From: Coccinella septempunctata
Lineage: Eukaryota > Arthropoda > Insecta > Coleoptera > Coccinellidae
Reading direction: 5' to 3'
Assembly: GCF_907165205.1 (NCBI RefSeq)
Contig: NC_058193.1
Span: forward strand, 7,998,001 to 8,062,000
Length of the DNA stretch: 64,000 bases
The notes beneath the pieces were generated by a model. That model saw only the letters and a program-made list of their open reading frames with translations, was not told the origin of the DNA and searched no databases. Every line of letters begins with the position of its first letter. Position 1 is the first letter of the stretch. Shown here piece after piece: positions 1 through 11,420 of this stretch. The translations under genes were made by a program, and so were the position numbers.

Positions 1-2020
1 TAGGGATGACAAAATCGTGAAAAATCAATTTTTTCAAATTAGAACCCCATTTTTTTATGGCAGATATTGAATCTACGTTGAAAAATAATGTGAGTGTATG
101 CATCACACCCTTGCCCTAAAGTGGATATTTTCTGAGTTATTCACAAAAAACTGTTTTTCGTCTTGAATTTTCAGCTATTTCTTTTCCCTTCACGCCAAAA
201 AGATGAAATTTTCAGGAACTGTTACTTAAACCATGTTTTAGATTTTACTACCCTAATATGCAAGAGAAAAAAGTTACAAGTTGTTCCTAAATAGATGGCG
301 AAATTTGATTCGAATTTGTATCGGAAACCTCTTTATTTCAACTAATCGGCCATCGGTTTTCTCTCCAGTGATAAATAAATAATTCCTTATGAACCATATG
401 CAAAAACTTACCATGTTTTACATTCTTTTTTTTTAATGATAGATATCATTAATTACATCTGCCAAATTCCTCTTTATTCAGTAGCATTTTGTGTTTACTA
501 TTAATTTGGTGATAATTCCTATTAAGTTATAAAATCGATCACTATGCCTAATTTTACCAATGAAGATTATTTAAATCTCATTCTACTTCATGGAGAATGT
601 AATAAAGTTGTAGATAGAACAATTCGACTGTTCATTGAGAGGTTTCCTGACCGACCCAGACCAACGAGAGATACCATTAACAGAACCATGACAAACTTGA
701 GAGATGTCGGATCTTTCGTTAAGAAAACTATACACAGAGAAAAAAGTGTAGTAGAAGATGAGAACAACGAAATTACAGTTCTTGCATATTTTCGTTTGAA
801 TCCTCAAAATTCTCTTAAAGATGCCGAGATTGATCTGGGATTATCTCAATCGAGTGTTTGGAGAATATTAAAAAAACATAAAATGCACCCATATAAATTC
901 AATAGGGTACAGCATTTGAAGGAAACTGATTTCGTCAGGAGAACAGTGTTTTGCGAAGCTATGATGATTCGATTTCAAGAGAATGAAAACTTTTTGGACT
1001 GTATAATTTGGACAGATGAATCTAAATTCACAAAGAATGGTTCTTTCAATAGGCATAACAGTCATTATTGGGATGAAGAGAACAACCATCACTTGAGACA
1101 ATTCAAGAGACCTGGAGTTTCAATGTTTTTTGCGCCATCAAAAATAATGCAATTCTCGATGTTCACATTTATGATGGGACTTTAACTGGTAAGATAGAAC
1201 ACTACACATGTTTGCATTATTTAAAGAATGTTCTCCCTTAAGAGATAGATATTCTGACATATTGACTCAAATAATTGAGCCGCTAGTACAGAACCATAAT
1301 GACTTATGGTATCAACAAGATGGCGCGCCTCCACACAATTCACTCAATGTGTCAAATATCCTCTACAGGCTATTTGAAGATCGATGGTTGGCGAACAATG
1401 GTCCACATCTTTGGCCACCACGTTCTCCCGATTTAACTCCTTTAGACTATTATGTTTGGGGTAGGATAAAAAATATTGTCTACTCAACTCCCCTGACTGA
1501 TAAAGAGGACTGCATAGAACGAGTCAGAAATGCGTTCAGGTTTGTTTAGATTTTTAGATTCATAGTTTTGAAACTCAATTTGGTTTTTAAACACTTTTGC
1601 AGATCTCTTCCTCCCGATGAAATAAGAAGAGCAACGCACGAAGCATTCCTGAGACGTATAAATAAATGTCTAGAAATTAACGGTCAAAACTTTGAGCATC
1701 TTCTCTAGTTATAACTGCGAGAGTTTGCCATGGTTCTCCTAATAGTAACTTAAAGTCGGTTTCAACAAGGGGTGAAAAATCTACAGCATGGTTCAAATAA
1801 CAGTTCCTGAAAATTTCATCTTTTTGGCGTGAAGGGAAAAGAAATAGCTGAAAATTCAAGATGAAAAACAGTTTTTTGTGAATAACTCAGAAAATATCCA
1901 TTTTAGGGCAAGGATGTGATGCATACACTCACATTATTTTTTAACGTAGATTCAATATCTGCCATAAAAAAATGGGGTTCTAATTTGAAAAAATTGATTT
2001 TTCACGTTTTTGTCATCCCT
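1..2020 (+). mobile_element. Mariner/Tc1-type DNA transposon with long inverted repeats
   Basis: Positions 1 to about 250 are the inverted complement of about 1770-2020 with only a few mismatches. TA lies at the outer end of both arms (1-2 and 2020-2021), so the element could end there with a TA duplication. Sequence beyond the right arm (for example 2040-2050, ending in a CCCTGTA-like motif) also looks like a mariner terminus, so the real ends may lie farther out, with the left end before the window. Between the arms is one decayed transposase gene. Calling it an element is secure; the outer limits are not. Confidence 0.85.
544..1708 (+). pseudogene. Mariner-superfamily transposase, frameshifted, with one intron
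   Basis: The first frame (544-1185) has an N-terminal helix-turn-helix region of the kind seen in insect mariner-like proteins with a DUF4817-type N-terminus, then the first catalytic Asp in WTDESKF (about residue 158). The frame is lost near 1120-1215 by at least two shifts. The next frame (1208-1539) carries the second Asp in QQDGAPPH and the C-terminal SPDLTPLDYYVWG block that holds the third acidic residue. A 63-bp GT-AG intron (1540-1602) then joins a last exon ending at a stop at 1706-1708. The gene would supply cut-and-paste transposase for the flanking repeats but cannot make a full protein as read. Family call is firm; the exact subfamily is inference. Confidence 0.8.
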
Positions 2021-2983
2021 AACTTTGAAAGCGATTTTTTCACCCCCTGTATCATGAATCGCGATTTCGATTTTTAAAGTGGATACATCAATCTTACATC
2101 TTGAAAAATCCCAAAAATGAAAATTTTCCATCCAAAAACCTCGAAGTTATTCTCGTTTCAGCGGAGCTCTATTTTCGATTTTTATTTCGAATTTACCCGC
2201 TCAGAGAGAATTTTCCAACCAAAACTGAAAAATGTTACATCAAAATAACTTGAAATTTTCTAAGGAATCTATTTCTGCAATAAAAAAATGGTGTTCTAAT
2301 TTGAAAAACGGAAGTTGACGTCATTTCCGGAAAAACCGGAGGTGCTCATGCCTTGAAAATATTCTAGATTTCATCAGCATCGCGAAATACTTATAAGTGC
2401 TGAATTTCATGAAAATACGTTCAGTAGTTTCCCGTATAAATATGGGTGAGGTTCCTCGTGAAAGACCCTGTATATCCAGCATATAAACATTAGGTATATC
2501 TGAATATATGATGAGCTGCTTGGTGCAGATTAGATAGGATATTTCTTCACATGCTACATGAAATTCGTAGAAATAGATGAATATATTATGTCTTTAGAAT
2601 TTTTTTCAGAAAAATATGCATATAGTATTCCACTTATTCCAACATAACATAAAGGCACAATTTTTCTAAAAACTTTTATTACCTATGCCATATTAGTGAA
2701 CTGTTGATTAATCTTTATATGGAATGCATGAAAGTGCAAATACCTGTTCTAATTTTTTTTTAAGGAAATTTATAAACCCAGCATGATGTAATATAATATT
2801 TCTATTGCTATTACGTTGTCCACTAATCTTTTGTTATCAATGTTGTATCTGAAATCTATGAAAAAGTAGTTTTTGAACATAAGTCGATTCGTTTACATAC
2901 ATCACGGTGTCATGTTTTAGAATTTTCTTTTCAACAATGATTGTTAACCAATTGAAAATACAAAATTCGAGTTCAATATTATA
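2021..2983. other. No gene seen; possible outer end of the mariner-type element
   Basis: AT-rich sequence without a convincing reading frame. The stretch 2021-2475 contains two CCCTGTA-like motifs (near 2044 and 2468) that resemble transposon termini, so some of it may belong to the preceding element. Nothing else is recognised. Confidence 0.4.
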
Positions 2984-4478
2984 CACTCACTTTCAAAAGT
3001 CCTGCACCCCCTAATTATTAAGGCTATCTCAAACTTTGAAAAAAAAATTATACCCTCGGGTTCAAGGATAATGAAAGGCTTTTACAGAAATAAAATGAAA
3101 TCAATTTCATTTCATAGAATTATGAAGTTGAAACAACAAATACAAATTAGGAATCAAAAATTGCAAAAACAAAAATTAAATTTGAACGGAAAATTAAAAG
3201 TTAATTAATAAAAGAGCAAACTAATATGCAGTATTCGAGCCTCTGCTGCTTAGCAATGCATTCACTCGTCTAGGCATTCCAAAAATTAAATTATTGATTA
3301 TTTCCTGCGGAATATTCATCCATTCCTCGGTAACAGCTACAATAAGTTCTTGTGAATTTCGTGGTGGATTATTTCGACGGAAAACGGCTCTGGAGACATG
3401 ATCCCATATATGCACTATAGGATTTATGTCAGGAGACATCGCGGGCCATTCTAATCTGATAATGTTTTGGTTTTCCAGGGCTTCTTGAACACCTCTAGTG
3501 CGATGTGGCCTGGCATTATCGTCCATAAAGATAAATTGAGCCTCTAATTCATTACCCATGGGTATAATTACAGGATTTATGATATTTTCGAGGCAATATG
3601 CACCAGTCATCGTCCCGGATATGTGAATTAGTGGCGTTCTTCTTCCAAACATTTTGCCTCCCCAAAACATTTCAGTGCCACCGCGAAAAGGAGCAACTTG
3701 AATAGCTCTCTCAGGTCTATTTCGACATCCTGGTTCCCTCCAAACTCTTAAGCGGTAGTCATCACTTACTAACCCAAACCGTGACTCATCTGTAAATAGC
3801 ACATTCCTCCATTCTTCTATATGCCAGTTTCGATGAGCTCGCGACCACTGCAGACGAGCGGTTCGGTGACGAACAGTTAATAAACGAACTCTTAGAGGCC
3901 TTTTGGACCGCAATCCTGATGTTACAATTCTTCTACGAATTGTAGCACATGAAATTACACGGTTGTGGGCTCTTTGGAATTCCGACCTGAGTGTTGGTAC
4001 CGTCACTGACCTATTTCTACGGGCTGATTGGGCAATATACCGATCTTCCCGAATCGTGGTAACACGAGGACGACCATTTCGAGGTTTTCTATGCACTCCA
4101 CCAGTTTCCTCATAGCGCCTAATCGTTTTGCTAACCGTGCTTCGAATAATGTTCAGTCTATTGGCTATCTGATGGCGTGAGAGCCCTTCTTGCCAGAGAG
4201 CAATAATTCTAGTTCTGTCAAACTCAGACAACTCGTTTCTGGGCATATTACACAGTTTTTGAATTAACCGGTACTCAAAACGAAAAACTACTGATCCGCA
4301 GAAAGGCACACATTTGACAAAATCGATATTTAAACACAAGAACATTTTTTGTTTCGTAATGTTATCGTTTTATTTGGTGGTCAACAAGTTTCTGTTGTTG
4401 TCAGTAACAATTTGTTGTGAATCTTGATTATTTTATCTCCACTACAGGGGGGGGGTGCGAAACTTTTGAAAGTGAGTG
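2984..4478 (-). mobile_element. Tc1-like DNA transposon, complete ends
   Basis: A 1495-bp element flanked by TA on both sides (2982-2983 and 4479-4480). The two ends are inverted repeats of about 28 bp, both beginning CACTCACTTTCAAAAGT, followed by a C-rich tract. Length, TA duplication and a single transposase gene all fit Tc1. The right end carries a run of nine G that differs from the left end. Confidence 0.93.
3221..4246 (-). CDS. Tc1-like transposase, open frame but catalytic Glu replaced by Val
   Basis: A 341-residue protein if started at the ATG at 4246, which opens with MPRNEL as in Tc1 proteins; the frame stays open upstream but that part looks non-coding. A paired helix-turn-helix region covers about residues 1-120, with a GRPR motif near 58-61. 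The DDE domain shows Asp153 in FTDESRF and Asp243 in MDDNARPH. The third acidic residue should follow 34 residues later in the SPDxNPIE motif, but here the codon at that place is GTG, giving Val278 (PIVHIW). The reading frame is otherwise intact at usual family length, so this copy is probably inactive through one base change while its ends could still be used in trans. Confidence 0.93.
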   Translation of the reverse strand: MPRNELSEFDRTRIIALWQEGLSRHQIANRLNIIRSTVSKTIRRYEETGGVHRKPRNGRPRVTTIREDRYIAQSARRNRSVTVPTLRSEFQRAHNRVISCATIRRRIVTSGLRSKRPLRVRLLTVRHRTARLQWSRAHRNWHIEEWRNVLFTDESRFGLVSDDYRLRVWREPGCRNRPERAIQVAPFRGGTEMFWGGKMFGRRTPLIHISGTMTGAYCLENIINPVIIPMGNELEAQFIFMDDNARPHRTRGVQEALENQNIIRLEWPAMSPDINPIVHIWDHVSRAVFRRNNPPRNSQELIVAVTEEWMNIPQEIINNLIFGMPRRVNALLSSRGSNTAY

Positions 4479-4480
4479 TA

Positions 4481-5601
4481 GCAATATTTGCCTGATCCAT
4501 ATTTGAACTATTTATGCTCACTTCAGAAAGGAGATGTGCTCCTTGCTTGAGGCGGACATAAGAGCATAGCTGCTATATAACTGTCCTATATTTGTGCTCT
4601 TTAACCCGATTGCATCGACTTATTCAAGACAGGATTAAAGTTAATTCGGTAATTGCTATGGTAACTGCTATAGAAATCAGAGAAATAATCAAGTATTAAC
4701 GTTAATCTCACCTTAAATAAGTCGGTAATTATCCAGGTTTGTACCTATTCGTTTTTCACCATAATACATTCAATTCTTCAAAAATTAGGTCATATCAGCT
4801 ACCTGTTTCAATTTCAAGATATTTTTCTCTTGGATCTTATACCAAATAGTCAATAAAATATTGCCCTAAAAGGGTCATACTGGCCAAATAGGGCCAGTGC
4901 ACACCATTATTTTAATCGAAAATCCAAACTCAGATAAAATAATCAATCTTGAAAGTGTTATAGTCACTCGCAGTCTGGCCGCTCCTTGCCTTTACTCGGG
5001 CGAGTAATATGACTACAACATACAGTATTAAATTCAGCCGGGATAAAATTCCTTGAAAAAAGAGCCCCTGCCTCCCGGACTATACGGCTCTGCAACTTGC
5101 ATTTCTTACAGTTCAACAGTGATGATATACTGCGGTTTAGTTAGACTATCCCCAGATAGATGTCCAATGGCCAATGACTGATTTTTTCGAAATTATCAGA
5201 CGGTCTCTACGAATGAGATGAGATAAGGAACTACAACTTATTTTGGCTGAACTGAGTTGTCGCTCTAGGGGATTCATCTTCTCCAAAATTTGAAAGATCA
5301 GAGCGAAACCATGAACTATCTATCACTCGTTAGTAAGAAGCGCGTAAGAATCTGAGATTGAGAAATTTCACATTGATATTAAGTCTCATATTCCAGAGTG
5401 TTTTTCACCGAAATAGATTTTTTTTTTAAATATATCCCAAATCCTATCACTATTTCAGTATCTTTGAAATCGAACATTGAAATAAGGGAAAAATTAAGAT
5501 CAGAGTAACATTTTAATCGGTAAATTTCAAAACAGAAAGTTCAAATCAGTGTGAATAAAAGAAACAAAATGTTACGTTCCCAGTAGTCCTTCGTATCTGG
5601 C
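4481..5601. other. No gene or repeat recognised
   Basis: AT-rich non-coding sequence between the Tc1-like element and the foldback element. No long reading frame, RNA gene or inverted repeat was recognised by eye. Confidence 0.4.
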
Positions 5602-6295
5602 GTAAGTATACATCATAGTGTGAGGAGAATATTGGGAATTAGATTGAAGGAAATCTGCCCACGTACCACAAGCTCACGACAAGCGCACGACTCGACAATA
5701 ATTCCGTTTTTCCCTTTTTTTCATGCCTTATCTTTAAGTCGAATAGCTGAAAATTTGTACCAAAGATGATCAGTATTCTCTGTATGAACATCTTGTTAAC
5801 ACGAAAACTGTCGGGCCTAAGAAGATTGCCGACTACGCCTTATCGAATTCGACATCGATAAGTTGTCAATAGATTGTCGATCGATCGTGTTACCACTGCT
5901 GGACTTCTTTAGATAATGTAATATTAGACATGGGGAAAAGAAGTAAAATTTCTGGGTCTTCTAAATATTCTTTATTGAAGTCATCCTAGCTTTCGTTCAG
6001 TTTCGGAACTTCTTCAAGGACAATGTCCGTTTATTAAAAATTATGTATTCCTTCTTAGTTCCTGAAGAAGTTCAGAAACTGAACGAAAGCTAGGATGACT
6101 TCAATAAAGAATATTTAGTTATAGTTATAGTGAGAAGGGGTTACAGTTCACTGCGACCTTAAGGTCTATTGTGCCCCTTATCAGAGCTGTCTAAAGAATA
6201 TTTAGACGACCCAGTAATTTTACTTCTTTTCCCAACATTTATTAATCTTTAATTTAATTCTCCATATTCTCCTCATACTATGATGTATACTTACT
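5602..6295. mobile_element. Foldback element with nested inverted repeats
   Basis: Outer arms 5602-5645 and about 6250-6295 are inverted copies around a motif reading GTAAGTATACATCATAGTGT. A second inverted pair (about 5927-6022 against 6060-6117 plus 6192-6236) lies inside. The inner arms contain a stem flanked by CTGAAGAAG and CGAAAG, resembling the terminal sequences of Penelope-like elements, so part of the palindrome may derive from one. No coding capacity. Confidence 0.65.
6118..6190 (-). mobile_element. Short 5'-truncated retroelement tail with 14-bp target duplication
   Basis: About 73 bp inserted into the right arm of the foldback element. Both sides carry the same 14 bp, TAAAGAATATTTAG, which occurs once in the opposite arm. 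The insert ends (on -) in two CTATAA-like units, as expected for the 3' tail of a target-primed LINE or SINE. The source family is not identified. Confidence 0.55.
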
Positions 6296-7066
6296 ACAAT
6301 ACCTATTCGCCTCAATCAGAAAAATTTATATGTTAAGATGCCATATAACTAATCATCATCACATTTCTCGTTTAATTTGAAAATCTTGGTACATTTGAGA
6401 ACTGAAGTTCTTTTGCCCTATACTCCTCTTATGAACCAATACTGAATATTGCAGGTTTTCGAGTATTCTGATCATCTAACATTACCTGAAAACAAAGGTT
6501 ACATTTGATTTAACTTAGTAAAATGAGAGAATGATATTCATTTCATACAGTTTATGGATTCCTACTTTTATTACATATAGAAAATATATTCCGTTTGATC
6601 AGTGAATGTATCCTAGAGAGCACTTTCAATGCATTTAACCATTGAATTAATTGGAATCATAGTATCATTGGTTTCACTTGATTCGTCAAAATGATTATTA
6701 ACATTTTTTTCAGGATAGTCAAAAAATTTCAGAGTATAAAGGTTATGTAAACAAACAACCGTTGTGGTACTGCTGAATTAAAACCCCAAATTTTTCTTGT
6801 CTTATGCAATCGTAAATAAGAGCTTGTGTAGTAATAGCTGCATAATATCTGTCAATCTGTATAAATGGTTAGACAAAGATGAAAGATGTTCAAGTTCCGG
6901 GTCGTTCCGAACCAATGACCAATCAGGAGAAAATGGGCGTCATTTTCGATTTAGTGACTTTTCGATGCTGTTTATTCGAGGTGAAAATAAACTTATTTTC
7001 GATGTACTCCGATTTATTTATACCTTTCAGTATACACAAAACCGAGGTTTCCAAGAGGATGTTTCA
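6296..7066. other. No gene recognised
   Basis: AT-rich sequence with two overlapping open frames (6797-7072 and 6879-7091) that show no known motif. It ends in an AAT/TAA microsatellite at about 7068-7088. Confidence 0.35.
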
Positions 7067-7171
7067 GAATAATAATAATAATAATAACTGAACTTTATTT
7101 CTAACAAGCAAAGGGCAATCGACCTGAAGTCCTTCAGCCCGTTCAGATAGTCTTAGGTTACAACTCTCTAG

Positions 7172-7571
7172 AGGTACGTTCATACCGAAGATGCATGGAT
7201 GGTGGATGGTGGAGGTCGAGATCGCCGTCGTGGTTTACATCGACGTCTGGCAATACATGTCGAAGATACTTTCCTTTCAGTCAAAGCTCACAAACGAACT
7301 GAAAAATAAATTCGTTACCCTGGTGAATGTCACGTGATTTGAAGAGCGCCAATAAGCGTGCAAGGTACCTCGCGGCAACAGCCCGATCGCCATATAAAAT
7401 TAAACTATTTTGTTCTGCGATCGACATCGCTGTAAACCGCGATGATAAGCGGCGAGGGTGAACGGGTGAAACGGTCTCGTTAGAATATGAAGGTTTGTTT
7501 TGACATCGATGTAACGATCGCGATCGCGACCTACACCGCGCTCAGCCATGCATCTTCGGATGTACGTACCT
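7172..7571. mobile_element. MITE of 400 bp with 3-bp TAG duplication
   Basis: Both ends begin AGGTACGT and continue into CCGAAGATGCATGG as a 26-27 bp inverted repeat. TAG flanks both sides (7169-7171 and 7572-7574). The flanking sequence matches the end of the Copia LTR at 27966-28005, which has no insert and so acts as a pre-insertion site. A 3-bp duplication suits PIF/Harbinger-like elements, but no transposase is present to confirm it. Confidence 0.75.
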
Positions 7572-7628
7572 TAGTACAACCAGGCCTTTTTCCCTTTCAT
7601 TTTTCAAAAAAAAAACAAAAACTATAAG

Positions 7629-8844
7629 CATATACTTCATTCAAATTTATTTTAGCAGTCGGTTGGCCATGAAATAATTTTCTCAAGTTTTTGTAACTAG
7701 AACGAAGTTAAGTTGGCACTCATGAAATTTCGTTAATGTCATAACGTCGTTGCCACAACTAATATCAATTTTTATTACGAAAATGCCGAAAGTGATTGAA
7801 AAAAGAGACTGGGTTTCAGGAAGTGCTATTTAAAATTCAGGTCCGCTCATTCGAATAGTTATACCATGATATTCTAAAATCCACAATACGTCAGACGGTA
7901 GCGAACATATTCAATGTAAGAGATTTCATATACCTAATGTTTCATCTGGATCTAAAAGACTTATATTTCAGCTGAATATTTCCACAATCAGAAAGATTGT
8001 GAATGAAGAGGATGACAAAGAATTTCCTTCTATTGGGACACCCAAAAAAGTGGTGGCATTTGAGAATTTTATGTTTGAGTGAATTAATGCAAAAAGTTTA
8101 CTCCAGGATTTTCGATGAATGTCATCTTAGAATAAGTTCCCTAAATTGATTTTTCTATTTTTCATTTGACTTGTCCTATACAATGTAAATGTCTTGAGGT
8201 ACTAATAAGTACCTAATTATTATTATTATATCAATGTAGTAAGATGAACAACCACAAATACGCGCCAGTTGTCCTGTTCATTGTTTATTCATGTGAAATT
8301 TTTGTTCAACGGTGAAGTTGCATCTTAACTTGAAACTTCCTTCAATTCCTTTTACTTATATTGATGCAAGATGATTTTTGTTGAAGAATTTAACATTCTT
8401 GTAATTATTTGTTAATTCCTTCGGGAGATACCCATTCCCAACCACTGCATCATATGCATTTCATCTTCGGGTTAATATTTTTGAAATCTACAAATGATTT
8501 AAGCCAAAGAAGATAACGAACATTAACTCTCCTCAAGCTAGTGCATATTATGATATTATACTGTTCTCTTGTATTTTCCATGCAAATAACCGGATTTGTT
8601 ATGCTTTCAAACATTTTCTATAAACTTCAATTATGTTCGTCACATATTTTCCGAAGAGATTCAACATTGTGATAAAATACATAATAACAGAAACTTTTAC
8701 GTAGAACCGGCAACATAGCGTTGATTTAAAACCCAAAAATGTTTTGACAAGCTTCATAACCCCACATTTTCGTACTATACAGAGTGAAATGTGTCGAATT
8801 TCCATGGCCTACCGACTGCTAAAATAAAATTGAATGAAGTATAG
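7629..8844. mobile_element. Non-autonomous inverted-repeat element of about 1.2 kb
   Basis: Arms 7629-7675 and 8800-8844 are inverted copies of about 45 bp sharing a TTTTAGCAGTCGG core. The interior has no recognised protein; the minus-strand frame 8599-8805 shows no motif. Likely a non-autonomous DNA transposon whose right end was later the target of the next MITE. Confidence 0.6.
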
Positions 8845-9201
8845 TTGCACACACACACACACACCGATTTTGGACGGCACGGAATGAAATCGGTCAATAT
8901 TTTATCGGTAGCAGTTGCGATCACACTCACCGGATTTTTACCGGCCAAACAATCAGCCAAACGAATTCTACTGAAATGGTCGGAAAACAACATTGAACTC
9001 AAGAAAGAACTCTTTCTTGAGTTCAATGGTAAACAATCGGTGCTAGAACAAACGTGTACTGTCACGTACTCCACTATATTCCGGTATTGCCGGTATGGAC
9101 GGTTGCTCACCGGCATTTTACCGGTACCGTTCCCACACGTGGTTTACTATTGGAATTTGGACGATATAAAATCGGCCGTCCAAAATCGGTGTGTGTGCAA
9201 C
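8845..9201. mobile_element. MITE with CA-repeat ends and a central perfect palindrome
   Basis: About 357 bp. The two ends are inverted copies made of TTGCACACACAC then CGATTTTGGACGG, and TAG (or TA, depending on where the repeat is cut) is duplicated at 8842-8844 and 9202-9204. The centre at 8991-9028 is a perfect palindrome with 17-bp arms and a 4-nt spacer. CACCGG and TTTACCGG motifs recur in mirrored places. The open frames across it on both strands follow from the symmetry and are not taken as genes. Confidence 0.75.
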
Positions 9202-9215
9202 TAGGCTAACCTTAA

Positions 9216-9401
9216 GGCCCGGCGCAAATAGAAACGCAGGTTAGTGAGGTGACGCAGAGTGAGTTTTTGTAAAACATAGAAAAGACCAATACTGCGCAAA
9301 TAAAGCGTGACAGTGACTTGTCAGATAGTACGTGCATCGCAGGAAAAAGCAGCGTCACCCTGCGTCACCTCACCAACCTGCGTTTCTATTTGCGCCGGGC
9401 C
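9216..9401. mobile_element. MITE of 186 bp, PIF/Harbinger-like
   Basis: Terminal inverted repeats of about 45 bp start GGCCCGGCGCAAATAGAAAC at both ends. TAA flanks both sides (9213-9215 and 9402-9404). A short palindromic element with a TAA duplication and GC-rich tips fits PIF/Harbinger MITEs. No coding capacity. Confidence 0.8.
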
Positions 9402-9404
9402 TAA

Positions 9405-9881
9405 AAGTTACACCCCGATGAGCGAAGACGTCAAGATCACAGAACAATGATCTTCTTTTCATGCATATCTCAACACCCTGCCTTCTTTCCATTTTCGGTA
9501 CCAAACATTAATCTGTCTCTACAATAATGGAAGCCCTCCCTATGTACCTTTGTACATATATCAGCCAAATTAAGCTTACTTGATACATATTTTTTAGAAT
9601 TTTTTAGAAGAGATTTTTTAGAAGCAACTTAACTTTAAGTCGTCGCTGTTTGATCTCCCGTATCTTTATATTTTCGGGGTGAAACATTAGTTAGAAGTTT
9701 TCTGAAGATGAATTATCAGGCTCATGGTGTTCTTTTATTTCATTTATGCTAAGATATTTCGTCCCTGCAAGTAAAAACCGTTTTCGTTGATTCGTAATTG
9801 ACTATTTCTTTTTGCGGGCCTTTAAACTTAGCAGTGATAAGCATATGATCAGTAGCGTATCATACTAACGGTGAACAGACT
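9405..9881. other. No gene seen; probably includes the LINE 5' leader
   Basis: Non-coding sequence directly upstream of the LINE ORF1 start at 9882. The left end of the LINE could not be placed. Confidence 0.35.
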
Positions 9882-10703
9882 ATGTCTAGTGTCGAAGTCA
9901 AATGCAATCATTGTAGAAAGAAAGTGGTTTCTGCGGTGAAGTGTATAAATTGCAAGAGTCCATTTCATCCAAGTTGCGCCACTCAGGCAGGCTTCGCGAA
10001 GAAGGGAAAGACCATTTGCTGTTCTGGGAAGGCGGGTACTGAAAAAATTATGGATTACGTTTCACCTTCAGGAAGTAATGTGGATTTTAAAATTCAAGAA
10101 CTATTCAAGGTATACCATATGCAATTCGATCAATTTAAGAGCGAGTTCCGAGGAGAATGTTTGGAAATGATTGGTAATTTGTCCACGAATACTCTGGTAG
10201 AAGAACATGAAATACGCTTGGATGCCGTGGAGGCTGAGATATCTGGAATGAGGTTGGTAACGGAGAAACCATCGGGATTGCTGAATCAAAGCCTTGTCAA
10301 TATGTTGGCAGAGACTAATGATAGACTTAATAGGTCTAAGAATTTGAAGTTGTTCGATGTGGAAGAGTCTGATTCGGTAGATTTGGCTCAAAGGATTGAT
10401 TATGATGCGGTTAAGGTAGAAGATATCTTTAAGGCCTTGGATATGAGCCAATATTTCGGTAGTGTATTGAAGATAATTCGTCTAGGCAAGAGGATCAACA
10501 ATAAACCTAGGCCAATGAAGATAATATGTGGTAGCCCTGATATTGTATAAAGAATTCTGAAAAATAACAGAGCGGCAAATTATGTCTCCAAACTATACTC
10601 GGATCGGACGAAAATGCAAAGGGAATATCTGAAAGCAGTGAAGGTGGAGATGGCTGATAGAACATCAAAAGGAGAAAAGCTATTATTGAGATATGTAAAT
10701 GGT
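9882..10703 (+). pseudogene. LINE-A ORF1 (CR1/Jockey-like), N-terminal Cys/His finger, cut by a Gypsy insertion
   Basis: The frame 9882-10550 starts with MSSVEVKCNHC and has a cluster CxxC ... CxxC ... HxxC in the first 50 residues, then a long helical region. Zinc-finger ORF1 proteins of this type bind the LINE RNA. After a stop at 10548-10550 the recognisable sequence runs on to about 10703 in a broken form, then meets Gypsy integrase sequence head-on. The later parts of the same LINE lie at 15843-16086, 20034-20290 and 20923-22816. Assignment to the same LINE rests on order, strand and the insertion structure. Confidence 0.6.
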
Positions 10704-11420
10704 CAGCTTCCTTATCCGGTAAACTACATCATTTATCCTCTTGATTACTTCATACGGTCCCTCCCACTGCCTCTGCAGCTTTGGTGAAAAACCTTTCCTC
10801 CTTTGTGGATTATGTAGCCACACCAGATCTCCAGCGGTGAATCCACCTTCAATAGCCTTGATGTCGTAGCGCATTTTCATTCGGTCACTTGCTTGCTGCA
10901 TTTGATTGCGCACCTTGCCATGAATGTAATCCAGCTTGTTCCTTAATTTACTAACGTAGTCCTCCCCAGCTACGTCTTCTCCAGGCTCACATCCAAACTC
11001 TAAGTCGCAAGGCAGTCTTATTTCTCGGCCGAACATTATACTAGATGGAGTTTCCTTGGTAGATTCTTGAACCGAAGATCTATATGCCATGGTGAATAGA
11101 TGTAAATATTCATCCCAATCCCGCTGGTGATCAGAAACTACTTTTGCTAGATGTTTTCCCATGGTCCGATTCATTCGTTCGACCATGCCGTCTGATTGTG
11201 GATGAAGAGGTGTAGTCCTTGTTTTGTGAATTCCCAATTTGCTGCATACTTCTTGGAATAACTTCGATTCAAAATTTCGGCTTTGGTCACAATGCAGCTC
11301 CAGAGGTATTCCAAATCTGCAGAAGAATTCTCTGACCAATTTATCAGCTACCGTACTTGCCTCTTGATTAGGAATACCGTAGGCTTCCACCCATTTCGTG
11401 AAATAGTCCATCGCTACCAA
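10704..11420 (-). pseudogene. Gypsy copy 1 integrase core and C-terminus
   Basis: Carries the second catalytic Asp (HCDQSRNFES; copy 2 has Gly where this has Ser) and the catalytic Glu in SDGMVERMNRT of the retroviral-type integrase fold, followed by the chromodomain-like GPYEVIKRI region. The first Asp (AIDIAGPFP) lies in the preceding frame at about 11475, separated by a frame break near 11414-11420. The last few codons below 10704 read into LINE sequence. It would have inserted the element's cDNA; it cannot be made whole here. Confidence 0.85.

Noticed and set aside
5974..6100. A hammerhead ribozyme in the foldback element
   Set aside because: The core and stem II are suggestive, but stem I pairing is weak in one arm and the core base is changed in the other.
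8775..9204. Overlapping open frames of 113 and 119 residues on both strands
   Set aside because: They mirror each other because the MITE is an inverted repeat; no motif is present.
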